The notes: generated from the sequence alone by a model not told the origin. Positions 33,101 to 43,982 are shown, counted from the stretch's first letter. The stretch: 64,000 bases of DNA from Hirundichthys speculiger (GCA_018398805.1 JAGFBZ010001537.1:428501-492500); one strand, 5' to 3'. A program made the numbers and translations.

Positions 33101-34734
33101 ACGCTGGTCCTGAAGTATTGGTCTGGACCACGCTGGTCCTGAAGTATTGCTCTGGACCACGCCGGTCCTGAAGTATTGGTTTGGACCACATTGGTCCTGA
33201 AGTATTGGTTTGGACCACGCCGGTCCTGAAGTATTGGTTTGGACCACGCTGGTCCTGAAGTATTGGTTTGGACCACGTTGGTCCTGAAGTATTGCTCTGG
33301 ACCACGCCGGTCCTGAAGTATTGGTCTGGACCACGCTGGTCCTGAAGTATTGGTCTGGACCACGCTGGTCCTGAAGTACTGGTTTGGACCACGCTGGTCC
33401 TGAAGTATTGGTTTGGACCACGCTGGTCCTGAAGTATTGGTTTGGACCACGCTGGTCCTGAAGTATTGCTCTGGACCACGCCGGTCCTGAAGTATTGCTC
33501 TGGACCACGCCGGTCCTGAAGTACTGGTCTGGACCACGCTGGTCCTGAAGTATTGCTCTGGACCACGCCGGTCCTTAAGTATTGGTCTGGACCACGCTGG
33601 TCCTGAAGTATTGCTCTGGACCACGCCGGTCCTAAAGTATTGGTTTGGACCACGTTGGTCCTGAAGTATTGGTTTGGACCACGCCGGTCCTGAAGTATTG
33701 GTCTGGACCACGCCGGTCCTGAAGTATTGGTCTGGACCACGCTGGTCCTGAAGTACTGGTTTGGACCACGCTGGTCCTGAAGTATTGGTTTGGACCACGT
33801 TGGTCCTGAAGTATTGCTCTGGACCACGCCAGTCCTGAAGTATTGCTCTGGACCACGCCGGTCCTGAAGTACTGGTCTGGACCACGCTGGTCCTGAAGTA
33901 TTGCTCTGGACCACGCCGGTCCTGAAGTATTGGTCTGGACCACGCTGGTCCTGAAGTATTGGTTTGGACCACGCCGGTCCTGAAGTATTGGTTTGGACCA
34001 CGTTGGTCCTGAAGTATTGGTCTGGACCACGCCGGTCCTGAAGTATTGCTCTGGACCACGCCGGTCCTGAAGTACTGGTCTGGACCACGCTGGTCCTGAA
34101 GTATTGCTCTGGACCACGCCGGTCCTGAAGTATTGGTCTGGACCACGCTGGTCCTGAAGTATTGGTTTGGACCACGCCGGTCCTGAAGTATTGGTTTGGA
34201 CCACGTTGGTCCTGAAGTATTGCTCTGGACCACGCCGGTCCTGAAGTATTGCTCTGGACCACGCCGGTCCTGAAGTATTGCTCTGGACCACGCCGGTCCT
34301 GAAGTATTGGTCTGGACCACGTTGGTCCTGAAGTATTCGTTTGGACCACGCCGGTCCTGAAGTATTGGTCTGGACCTCGCTGGTCCTGAAGTATTGGTCT
34401 GGACCACGCTGGTCCTGAAGTATTCGTTTGGACCACGCTGGTCCTGAAGTATTGGTCTGGACCTCGCTGGTCCTGAAGTACTGGTTTGGACCACGCCGGT
34501 CCTGAAGTATTGATCTGGACCACGCTGGTCCTGAAGTATTGGTCTGGACCACGCCGGTCCTGAAGTATTGGTCTGGACCACGCCGGTCCTGAAGTATTGG
34601 TCTGGACCACGCCGGTCCTGAAGTATTGGTCTGGACCACGCCGGTCCTGAAGTATTGGTTTGGACCACGCTGGTCCTGAAGTATTGGTCTGGACCACGCC
34701 GGTCCTGAAGTATTGATCTGGACCCCGCTGGTCC

Positions 34735-34910
34735 ATACCTGCAGACATTCAGCTCCATATCTTTACAGTCACATTTCTGCCCCTCAGTCATGTTATCTGA
34801 TTCAATCATGTTGTCTATCAATCACATTCCTCCGGCTAAATCAATAGGTCAAAAATCGCCTCATTTCAACACTCATTTAACAGTATTTTTCCACAGGTAA
34901 GGGTCTGAGT
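34735..34910. other. unique right flank of the array
   Basis: On the minus strand an ATG at 34821 opens into the array through DNMTEGQKCDCKDMELNVC, and CTGCAG|GTATGG at about 34736-34747 resembles a splice donor right at the array edge. No other gene feature is seen. Confidence 0.35.
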
Positions 34911-35198
34911 CAGCGGTTCTCTAACTTTTAATGCTGCGTACCACCTGAGAAACTATTGAGCTCTCCGCCTACCTCCATGATGACCAATTTTAAAATATAA
35001 CCATATTTGCCTTCTCAATTAGCTTTAAACACACAGGAGACATGTTTATTCCTTATTGTGGTTATTTATTGTTACCTGAATTTCATTTAAAAATGTTGTA
35101 TTTATAATGCATTGACAAGTCATGACGTTCCCCCGCGTACCACCAGAGAGCACTCGCGTACCACTGGTGGTTCACATACCACAGTTTTTGCACCACTG
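34911..35198 (+). repeat. hAT-type MITE
   Basis: Starts CAGCGGTTCTCTAACTTTTA and ends CAGTTTTTGCACCACTG, approximate inverse repeats. Interior GCGTACCACC / GCGTACCACTGGTGG is typical of a common fish hAT MITE. Target duplication is not convincing. Confidence 0.55.
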
Positions 35199-35359
35199 GT
35201 TGAAGTAAAATGATGAAAACAGATGATTTTACATTTTCATAACAGAAACTTGAATAAAGATTTGTGTTTGAAAGATTATTTCTTTGTTGTAACAGTGCTT
35301 TTTTGCTGCTTCTTCTGGCTCTTGGTTTGAGCTCCTGGTACCTCCAGCTGCTGACATTC

Positions 35360-35625
35360 AGGTGTCTGATCGTCCCGAACACGTGGAGGAACGTTCTGTT
35401 CATCGATGAGTCCAGATTCTGTTTACGGCGCTTGGACAGTCGAGTCAAAGAGTGGGGGAGATCTGGAGAACCGTTTGGTGACTGCTGAACCGAGAGGACT
35501 AAGATGTTCTGGTGGAGGCAGCGTGATGGTGTGGGGAGACACCTCCCTCACTGGAAAAACCAGGCTTGTCATCGCTGGAGGAGATCTCAGTGCAGAGAGA
35601 CATCCCGATGAAACTGTTGTGGGAT
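35360..35625 (+). pseudogene. Tc1/mariner transposase fragment
   Basis: One frame gives WRNVLFIDESRFCLRRLDSR and the other GGGSVMVWGDTSLTGKTRLV, both strong matches to the central DDE region of Tc1 transposases (the first D of the catalytic triad is in DESRF). A frame change between them and missing ends show it is dead. Confidence 0.75.
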
Positions 35626-36014
35626 CAGTTTGGGCTGCTGTTGGCGCCAGAGACACGAACACAACCACACTGTATGCTGCCTGAAGATCCCAGCAAATGA
35701 CATCATAACTCATCTTTGACTCCCTCCCTGAAGGTTCTTTTTTCTTGTTGATGAGCTCTTTCAGGTCTCTGGTGGTCCAGGGTTTGCTCCTGGTGAAGCT
35801 CCTCTATGTTCTGGTAGAGATGGTGTTGATGGAGTCAGTAACTCTCAATAATGGCATTGATGTCATCTCCATGTGACTCACTGAGTTCATCCCAGTCTGG
35901 AGCCTCCAAACACCTCCACAGAGGTTCTTCCGTCCGACCAAATGTCACGATAAACAAATTCACCAAACACCCGCAGCAGATAGAAAACCCAAAGAAGGTG
36001 ACAATATTGTAGTT
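35626..36014. other. spacer, possible LINE-like remnant
   Basis: Contains GGTCTCTGGTGGTCCAGGGT near 35764-35783, a phrase seen in some fish retroposons, but not enough to name a family. No gene. Confidence 0.35.
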
Positions 36015-37622
36015 ATGAAAATCTAAATGTGTCTCTGCTCTAAATGTTGGCCTCTAAACATTTGTATTGATGTAGAATTGTTTGATTTTTCTTCAAATTC
36101 ATGGAGCTGAACAGAAACATCAGCAGATGTGGAGATCAAATGTTGTTGATGTTTCAAAGTTTCTCCTCATTCAGCAGAGAGGAAACAATTTGTGGTTTGT
36201 ATAAATGTAAAGAAATCATGGTCTCCATATTTCCTGGGTTCCCTGAATGCAGCATCAGTGGAACAGTGTCAACAAACTGCTCCAGTGTGATATTCCAGAC
36301 ATTTAAATGCATCTTTACTGATGTTGTTGGAGCTAAGGGGCCGGTTCTGGCCTTCTAGGGGCCCTTAGTCCCAGGTCTGGTACTATGATACACAGAGAGT
36401 TACTTCAGTGTTCTTATTTAGTTGGAAAGAAATGAAGAAAGGTCATTTCATTTTTTCCCAAATATTTCTTACTGATGCTGAGCATTTATGTCCTTTTATC
36501 TTGGGAACCTCTGGTGCCCCATGTATCTGCATGTGCCACATATACCAAGATACGGCCCTTCGTAATCATTTTTTACCTAAAAAAAGATCAAATTTAATGT
36601 GTCCTTGCAGAGATTCAAACTGAAGAAAAGAAAATGCATTTAGGAAAAGATACAAAATGACCCACATGAAACCAAATCTGACCAAAATATTGTCACAGAA
36701 ACACAAATGACCAAAAAACTGACTCATAAATGTTACAAATATACAAAATGGACAAAAGGAGACACAAATCCACCAAAACCCAATTAAAAATATGACCAAA
36801 TGAGACACAAAACAACAAAAACCTGTAAAATATATTAATGGAAGCTGGCGCACAAAAGTCTGTCAGAATGACTGCAGCTACTCCTTGGATGGATTGAACT
36901 CACTTTATTTTCCCACTTAAAGAACAGGGTTGTGGTTCTCTGCAGTATACAAATAAACAAACAATATGTAAAAGATGAAGAAGTCATAAACATGCATGGA
37001 ACATAAAGATATCCAAAATAACAAATTACTCAGAATGGTCACCAGAGGGCGCCCCTGACCACACAATTACTTAAGAAAAAAAGTAAAAGACAGCAACCAC
37101 CATTGAGATGACATCGTCGGATAAACAAACCATCCGTGACATTCAACACAATATTTTAACTTCATTATAGGCCGGGGGCGTATATCAGAACAAGAAAGAA
37201 TGTTTTAAGCTTATATGTTGGACCAGCTGGACCAGGCGCCGGGCCCCGGTTCTGGTCTCCAACCTCCTGGACACCAGTACAACATGTTGTTTCTCTGGAC
37301 CTCCATCCATCCAGCCTGGGAGCAGAGGAAACCCTTCCACTGGCAGCTCTTCCTGGAGGAGCTGGAGGGGGGGCTGGTTACCCTGATGGTGTCCATGAAG
37401 ACACCAGCTTCCTCCAAACCCCAGGGAGCACCACTCAGATCCAGGTGTCCTCCACCTGCCAGAAACATGGAGTCCCAGCCTGCAGGGAGCATTATATTAC
37501 CGTCTGCAGCTCCTGTTATCAGTGAACCTTTTATTGTTGTCTTCTTCTGTTTACGTCTTACGTTCCGTCTCGTGCACATCTGTCGTGCTCTCTGTGGCCG
37601 GTCTCAGGTGTGTGCGCTCCAC
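36015..37622 (+). repeat. direct duplication, copy A (1.6 kb, TRIM 3'-flank related)
   Basis: Nearly identical to 37697-39302 at an offset of 1,680-1,682 bp. The part 36069-37211 also matches, inverted, the 3' flank of the TRIM gene (44523-45660). It contains an 85-codon open frame (36101-36358, MELNRNISRCGDQ) conserved in all three copies; this sits in the TRIM 3' flank and is probably untranslated. Confidence 0.8.
36839..37141 (-). repeat. possible solo LTR (copy A)
   Basis: On the minus strand it starts TGTCACGGATGG and ends CAGCTTCCA, contains AATAAAGTGAGTTCAATCC, and is 303 bp long. TG..CA ends and an internal polyA signal suit an LTR; flanking 5-mers do not match well. Equivalent pieces lie at 38520-38822 and 44594-44894, so it predates the duplications. 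Confidence 0.35.
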
Positions 37623-37696
37623 GTGCAGATGCTTCTTTTAAATGTCTGTTCATTGATTGAACAGATTCATTTTAGCTGCATATTCTTTTTCTCCAA
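37623..37696 (+). repeat. junction piece between copies A and B
   Basis: GCAGATGCTTCTTTTAAATG and the following ~65 bp match the TRIM 3' flank at 45665-45735 (inverted). Copy B therefore keeps a longer, more TRIM-proximal portion than copy A. Confidence 0.7.
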
Positions 37697-39302
37697 ATGA
37701 AAATCTAAATGTGTCTCTGCTCTAAATGTTGGCCTCTAAACATTTGTATTGATGTAGAATTGTTTGATCTTTCTTCAAATTCATGGAGCTGAACAGAAAC
37801 ATCAGCAGATGTGGAGATCAAATGTTGTTCATGTTTCAAAGTTTCTCCTCATTCAGCAGAGAGGAAACAATTTGTGGTTTGTATAAATGTAAAGAAATCA
37901 TGGTCTCCATATTTCCTGGGTTCCCTGAATGCAGCATCAGTGGAACAGTGTCAACAAACTGCTCCAATGTGATATTCCAGACATTTAAATGCATCTTTAC
38001 TGATGTTGTTGGAGCTAAGGGGCCGGTTCTGGCCTTCTAGGGGCCCTTAGTCCCAGGTCTGGTACTATGATACACAGAGAGTTACTTCAGTGTTCTTATT
38101 TAGTTGGAAAGAAATGAAGACAGGTCATTTCATTTTTTCCCAAATATTTCTTACTGATGCTGAGCATTTATGTCCTTTTATCTTGGGGACCTCTGGTGCC
38201 CCATGTATCTGCATGTGCCACATATACCAAGATACGGCCCTTCGTAATCATTTTTTACCTAAAAAAGATCAAATTTAATGTGTCCTTGCAGAGATTCAAA
38301 CTGAAGAAAAGAAAATGCATTTAGGAAAAGATACAAAATAACCCACATGAAACCAAATCTGACCAAAATATTGTCACAGAAACACAAATGACCAAAACAC
38401 TGACTCATAAATGTTACAAATATACAAAATGGACAAAAGGAGACACAAATCCACCAAAACCCAATTAAAAATATGACCAAATGAGACACAAAACAACAAA
38501 AACCTGTAAAATATATTAATGGAAGCTGGCGCACAAAAGTCTGTCAGAATGACTGCAGCTACTCCTTGGATGGATTGAACTCACTTTATTTTTCCACTTA
38601 AAGAACAGGGTTGTGGTTCTCTGCAGTATACAAATAAACAAACAATATGTAAATGATGAAGAAGTCATAAACATGCATGGAACATAAAGATATCCAAAAT
38701 AACTAATTACTCAGAATGGTCACCAGAGGGCGCCCCTGACCACACAATTACTTAAGAAAAAAAGTAAAAGACAGCAACCACCATTGAGTTAACATCGTCG
38801 GATAAACAAACCATCCGTGACATTCAACACAATATTTTAACTTCATTATAGGCCGGGGGCGTATATCAGAACAAGAAAGAATGTTTTAAGCTTATATGTT
38901 GGACCAGCTGGACCAGGCGCCGGGCCCCGGTTCTGGTCTCCGACCTCCTGGACACCAGTACAACATGTTGTTTCTCTGGACCTCCATCCATCCAGCCTGG
39001 GAGCAGAGGAAACCCTTCCACTGGCAGCTCTTCCTGGAGGAGCTGGAGGGGGGCTGGTTACCCTGATGGTGTCCATGAAGACACCAGCTTCCTCCAAACC
39101 CCAGGAACCACCACTCAGATCCAGGTGTCCTCCACCTGCCAGAAACATGGAGTCCCAGTCTGCAGGGAGCATTACATTACTGTCTGCAGCTCCTGTTATC
39201 AGTGAACCTTTTATTGTTGTCTTCTTCTGTTTACGTCTTACGTTCCGTCTCGTGCACGTCTGTCGTGCTCTCTGTGGTCGGTCTCAGGTGTGTGCGCTCC
39301 AC
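37697..39302 (+). repeat. direct duplication, copy B
   Basis: Second copy of the 1.6-kb unit, with only scattered substitutions and 1-bp indels against copy A. It includes the LTR-like segment at 38520-38822 and a GC-rich block (38900-39160) that is absent from the TRIM-linked copy C. Confidence 0.8.
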
Positions 39303-40243
39303 ACCTTTTCTTTTTTTTAAACTAAGTTCATGTTAACTTGTCAGTGTTGACTCAGTTTACTTTTAGTCCAACTGACTGACATAATCAGAATGAAAAGTCC
39401 TGAAGTGTGAGTAAACAACGTCACCATCTACTAACTTTGGCTCAGCTGGGTTCAGGTGACGGTGGCAGCAGACTCAACAGGAGGCTCTGACGTACCGAAC
39501 ATCTGGAACATTTACACACATCTGCCCTCAGCTTTACCCCACTGGCTTCTACGTTCTGGACCGAGCGAGGCTGAAAAATCCTGCAGACATGCGTGAACAC
39601 TAAAGTGCGACTCGCCACCTGCGTGATATGTGACGTAATCTGTGAGCTTTGTTATTATCGGACATTTTTCCGGTCAGCTGACGTACTTTTACTTGTATGA
39701 GACTGCAGTCGAACCAGCTGCTTTAACAGTTCAAACGTGCGGCAAAACAAACGGAGACGACGGAGAAAGTCAGCTCTAACTTACAACAGCGTGTGGAAAC
39801 TTCTGGTTTTCAACATAAACGAGGACTGTCAAAGTTTTATTTAAGAGAGATGTGTGTCTCATAAATGAGTGTAGTACTATGCTCCTGCACTCATTTCTTT
39901 AAAAATAAATATGAGCATTGTAGGTCAGTAGCTTCCAGGTCATGTGACCTGTTGGGTAAAGATCATAAATCAAATTTTGACAGTCCCGCCATGTTAGCGT
40001 CCATCTTTGCTCTTCAGCATCCATGACAGGATTCAACATTTAATGAGGTGAAAAATTATTTAATATTTTTGGTCTTGTGAATTTGTTATTATTTTTTGTC
40101 TATTATTTCGCCCTCTGATGTGTAGAAACACATCAGTACACTGCTGAATGGTGACACACCAGCGTTGACTCAATGCTGCAGTGGACTAGTCCAGAAACAA
40201 GTCTGCAGAACCAAAGATGGACAACCATATAAAAGGCCATTCC
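39303..40243. other. intergenic spacer, no gene seen
   Basis: About 0.9 kb of unique sequence. It includes a CpG-richer patch with TGACGTAATC and GTCAGCTGACGTAC near 39630-39685, which could be promoter-like. No open frame or repeat was recognised. Confidence 0.5.
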
Positions 40244-40345
40244 TCTATACCAGAGGTTCTCAACTGGTGGGTCGCAGATCCATTTTCAATAGGTTGTGGG
40301 CCTTTGCCTGGGGAAGGAAATGCTAAAAAAAAAAAAAAAAAAAAT
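40244..40345 (+). repeat. hAT MITE end plus A run
   Basis: AGAGGTTCTCAACTGGTGGG and TCGCAGATCC match the start of a common fish hAT MITE. It is cut off by a ~20-base A run directly before the LINE remnant. Confidence 0.4.
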
Positions 40346-41136
40346 GCATGTCATTCATACTCTGGTGACCTATCGTTTAAAGTGAAATCTTCTGTTAGGA
40401 ATCTTGGAGTTATTTTTGATGGCAGCTTAAAATTTGACAAGCAAATTGACAGCGTGGTCAGGGCCAGTTTTTATCAGTTACGGGTTTTAACAAAAGTAAA
40501 GCAATTTTTAAATCGTGCAGACTTGGAAAAAACCATTCATGCCTTTATAAGCTCTAGAATTGATTATTGTAATGCTTTGTATGTGGGTGTCTCCAAGTCG
40601 TCACTTAGCCGCCTTCAGCTTGTTCAGAACGCCGCTGCTCGCTTTTTAACTAATACCCGACGTCAGGAACACATCACCCCAGTTTTGTTTTCTCTTCACT
40701 GGCTTCCTGTTTCTTTTAGAATTGATTTTAAAATGTTAATCTTTGTTTTTAAAGCCCTCAATGGGCTTGACTCTCTACTTATGTGAACAAGTGCGTGTTC
40801 AGAACCCTACTAGAGGCCTACGGTCCTCAAACCAGCTCTTTCTGGAAGTCCCCAGAACCAGGACTAAACTCTGGGGTGATCCGGTCCTCCTGGTTCTGGA
40901 CCCAGACTCTGGAATAAGCTGCACCATCACTGACTTTGGGGTTTTTAAATCCAGACTTAAAACCTATTTATTTAGACTGGCTTTTAATACACAGTATTGA
41001 TGTGAGATATTTTTAATTTAATTTTAATTATATTGTTATGTCGATTTTAAAGTGTTTTGTTTTAATGTGGATTTTAATGGAAAGCCCTTTGGTCACCCTG
41101 TGTGTTGTAAAGGGCTCTACAAATAAACATTGATAC
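40346..41136 (+). pseudogene. L2-type LINE, C-terminal ORF2 part and 3' end
   Basis: The frame to 40786 carries VRNLGVIFDGSLKFDKQID, FISSRIDYCNALYVGVSKSS, LQLVQNAAARFLTNTRR and LFSLHWLPVSFRIDFKMLIF, the conserved C-terminal region of L2 ORF2. A frame change follows and the next frame continues with GLRSSNQLFLEVPRTRTKLW and FKSRLKTYLFRLAF to 41000. The 3' end (GGGCTCTACAAATAAACATTG) is typical. It is 5'-truncated, as usual for LINE copies. Confidence 0.85.
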
Positions 41137-41147
41137 TCCTTAACGCA

Positions 41148-42247
41148 AATTTTGAATCAGCCAATCAGGTGGCAGCAACTCAATGTCTTTATTCATGTAG
41201 ACACGGTCAAGATGATCTGCTGCAGTTCAAACCAGCATCAGACTGGAGAAGAAAGGTGATTTAAGAGACTTTGAACGTGGCATGGTTGTTGTGTTCCAGA
41301 AACTGTTGATCTACTGGGATTTTCACCACAACCATCTCCAGGGTTTACAGAGGACGGTCCAGAAAAGAGAAAATATCCAGTGAGCGGCAGTTCTGTGGGA
41401 ACAAATGTCTGGTTGATGCCAGAGGTCAGAGGTCAGAGGTCAGAGGTCAGAGGAGGATGACCAGACTGGTTGGAGCTGATAGAAAGACAACTGTAACTCA
41501 AATAACCAGTCGTTACAACCAAGGTCTGCAGAAGAACATCTCTGAACCCACAACAGGTCCAACCTTGAGGTGGACGGACTACAGCAGCAGAAGACCACAG
41601 CAGGTGTCACTGCTGTCAGGTAAGAACAGGAAACTGAAGGTACAGTTCACACAGACTCACCAGAACTGGACAAATATAAGACTGGAAAATCGTCTCCTGG
41701 TCTGATGAGTCTGGGTTTCTGCTGTGACATGAAAGCATGGATCCATCCTGGTATCAACGGTTCAGGATGCTGGTGCTGGTGGTGTGATGGTGGGGGGGAT
41801 ATTTTCCTGACACTCTTTGGGTCCATTAGAACCAACTGAGCATCGTGTCAACTCCACAGTCTACCTGAGGATTGTTGCTGACCATCTCCATCCCTTCATG
41901 ACCACAGTGGACCATCTTCTGATGGATACTTCCAGCAGGATGATGCTCAATGTCATAAAGCGAGAATCATCTCAGACTGGTTTCTTGAACAACGAGTCCA
42001 CTGGACTCAAATGTCCTCCACGGTCTCCAGATCTGAGTCCAGTAGAGCAGCTTTGGGATGTGGTGGAACGGGAGGTTCTGATCATGGATGAGCAGCAGCT
42101 GGTGATGCTGTCATGAAAATATGGACCAAACTCGTTTCCAGAACCTTGTTGAATCTATGACATGAAGGATTAAGGCAGTTCTGAAGGTAAAAGGGGGTCC
42201 AACCCAGTTCTAGCAAGGTGGACCTGATAAAGTGGCCAGTGAGTGTA
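41148..42247 (+). pseudogene. Tc1-like transposon, broken, left end missing
   Basis: From CAGCCAATCAGGTGGCAGCA to the right terminal repeat AAGTGGCCAGTGAGTGTA the order follows a widespread fish Tc1-like element. Readable parts include ARLVGADRK-like MTRLVGADRKTTVTQITSRY and a block near 42000 (CPPRSPDLSPVEQLWDVVER), the SPDLxPxEHLW region of the DDE domain. Several frameshifts and a short 7-bp expansion at 41421-41453 disrupt it. Confidence 0.8.
41421..41453 (+). repeat. 7-bp tandem repeat (AGAGGTC) inside the Tc1 copy
   Basis: Four full AGAGGTC units plus a partial one, where the ancestral transposon has one. A local expansion within the dead transposase gene. Confidence 0.85.
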
Positions 42248-42725
42248 TCTTTCATGGGGTGTTACGACCCACAGGTGAAACCAATTTAGAGAGAAGACAC
42301 ATGAGGCAGAGGGTTTCAAAGCAGAAGTCTTTATTTAAAGTTGTTCAGGTTTTCCTTGATTCAAGCTCACAAGAGTAACTTCAGACAACCCCCCCCCCCC
42401 AAACCCAACAACACAGACATTAGAAAAAGGCTCTGGTGAGACAAACACAAAATAAGGACAGTGTCCAACACCTTGCACAGCCATAGGAGCTGGTTGAACA
42501 CTGCTTACCTGACAAAAACACAACTGAATCCTGGTTCTGTGCAAACTTCCCTGCTTATTGCCGGACAGACCCGAGTGGTCCGGAGAAGGAGACTGATAAT
42601 GGTGCACATCCAGGCTGTACTGTACACTTCACAGATGGTGGCCAGCAGTTCATGGTGCTAGCATTCGGTTCGCGTTGTCAACCTGCGTCCGTTGTGCGTG
42701 TATGCTGAGTAAGTTTGCTTTACCT
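42248..42725. other. spacer, possible LTR remnant
   Basis: GGTGTTACGACCCACAGGTG at 42259-42278 resembles the end of some fish LTRs, and a C run lies at about 42390-42400. No gene or paired end found. Confidence 0.3.
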
Positions 42726-42967
42726 GAGGGGTATACTACGAAGCGAGATTAGAGGGTTAGCGAGGTATGTTGAGTCTAAAACCAGGATTTCCGGAACCAC
42801 GAAGGTGGCTCTCTTTCAACCTGGCTAGATCACCATGGTAACTTACTCTGCAATCTTAACCTGGTCCGGAGCAGGTTATGTGCAGAGTTTAGGCTCAAAT
42901 CGGCTCTAAAAAGCGCCGCCCTTTCACTTTCACCCAATCCTGTTGACTTTAGCGCCAGGATTGTGTA

Positions 42968-43315
42968 ATGGAGGGAGAATATTCAGACCGGACTGATCCG
43001 CTGGCTTCCCATGACCATATTCTCTATGAACGCTAGAGATTTCCAGCTGAGGGAATACGTTACATTTGTAATCTGCTTGAGCCAGATATTGGCAGCGCCA
43101 CCAAACGCAGCCGTGCGCTCACAGTAGCGCAAACGGTGTGCGTTTCTTTGCGTTTCTTTGCCGCAGGAACCTACATGCATTCAGTTGGTGATGCAGAAAA
43201 TCTGAGCCAGAATACTGGAATAAAGGTTGTACTTGCTCTTACTGAACTGCTGAATATGTTTGTAGTATTCCCTGGCCATCTGCCCACGCTTCAAATAAAA
43301 GAAGAGTTTTACTAA
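42968..43315 (+). pseudogene. Harbinger transposase, N-terminal part with premature TAG
   Basis: ATG at 42968 (MEGEYSDRTDPLASHDHILY) reads to a TAG at 43034, where related transposases have Tyr (ER-Y-RF). The same frame continues with ICNLLEPDIGSATKRSRALT, VAQTVCVSLRFFAAGTYMHS and VGDAENLSQNT to TAA at 43313. CAG|GTAACA right after could be a donor. The DDE catalytic exon is absent. The other copy (48895-50223) shares the TAG. Confidence 0.75.
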
Positions 43316-43650
43316 ATCAGGTAACATAAATTAATAGTCCATTATATTGATAATCAGTGTGACGTGGAATTTCATGTGAAATGTTGTAATATAATTCATA
43401 GATTCCCCAGGGTGATAGGGTACCTATTAAAGTGGCCGGTGAACGTATATTGGTATCACAGATAATATTAAATCTTAAATTAATTTCACATAGATTTAGC
43501 AAAAAACTAAAGTGATTTTTATTTATCATCCATAATGGGACAGTCAGACCTACATAATGTTTAAATCTGCTGCATTAAGTTTAAAGTTTAAGCGCTCTAA
43601 AAGAGGGAGGGAGATTAATTAAGGTGTATTAAGTGGTGAAATAAATATAA

Positions 43651-43817
43651 TTTACTGTGGCAAGAGACACTACAGAGGGCCCGGGCGGGGTTTGATCCCC
43701 AGACTCCCAGGGGAAAGTCACGCATAATTGCCAGTCAGCCAAAGGGATATTCCCTGAACCACGTAGCCAGGACACATGATCAATCGGAGGTCAGTGACAG
43801 GACCTCACACTGTCACA
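43651..43817 (-). repeat. tRNA-like SINE insertion in Harbinger copy 1 only
   Basis: On the minus strand TGGCTACGTGGTTCAGGG looks like an A box and GGGGATCAAACCCCGCC like a B box about 60 bp on. The Harbinger copy at 48895-50223 lacks this ~167-bp block: its equivalent site reads straight from the TATATTTATTTC side into the Myb ORF. The insertion is therefore younger than the family split. Confidence 0.5.
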
Positions 43818-43982
43818 TTACGAATTTACACGATCTGCAATTTTTTGCCAGCACTCCTCTCTGGCTTTATTCGCACCAACAGTATTGCTTTTGGCCGTAA
43901 AGATTTCTTTGAAATCCTCATATCCCTGCATCATTAAAACCTGCTCCTCCTGACTGAAATATACGGACCGCCATCTATCCAT
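43818..43982 (-). CDS. Myb/SANT-like protein of Harbinger copy 1 (fragment)
   Basis: MDRWRSVYFSQEEQVLMMQG, EDFKEIFTAKSNTVGANKAR and EECWQKIADRVN form a Myb/SANT-like DNA-binding domain (Myb_DNA-bind_5 type) that accompanies Harbinger transposases. Family role: helps the transposase reach the nucleus and bind the ends. The frame stops at 43818 directly beside the SINE insertion, so the downstream part of the protein is lost here. The frame is open upstream to 44072, but MDRW is the likelier start. In copy 2 the same protein is at 49105-49269. Confidence 0.55.
   Translation of the reverse strand: MDRWRSVYFSQEEQVLMMQGYEDFKEIFTAKSNTVGANKAREECWQKIADRVNS

Larger units (their letters stand above)
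13022..34734. repeat. 21.7-kb satellite-like array of a 29-bp unit
   Basis: About 750 head-to-tail units (21,713 / 29). Every unit carries the dyad GGACCACGCTGGTCC or its GCCGG variant, preceded by GAAGTATTGG and T(C/T)T. Main variants are TCT/TTT before GG, GCTGG/GCCGG, CCACG/CCTCG and CCTGAAG/CCTAAAG. The unit contains two AvaII-type sites (GGWCC) and one or two CpGs. The array orientation is constant throughout. Because 29 is not a multiple of three, each minus-strand frame cycles through all three registers (QTNTSGPAW, SRPILQDQ, RGPDQYFRT), and the consensus has no stop. This gives open frames of up to about 2,700 codons on that strand (for example 22406-30535). Stops return in units with CCTAAAG or AATTATTTAT, so no frame spans the array. 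I treat it as non-coding. Confidence 0.97.

Noticed and set aside
13022..34734. CRISPR-like array (29-bp repeat)
   Set aside because: Units are joined directly without unique spacers, and the genome is vertebrate.
36101..36358. 85-codon frame conserved in three copies
   Set aside because: Conservation follows from recent segment duplication; in copy C it lies in the TRIM 3' flank and has no domain.
42259..42725. LTR remnant starting TGTTACGACCC
   Set aside because: Only one end is suggestive; no second end, polyA layout or flanking duplication could be found.
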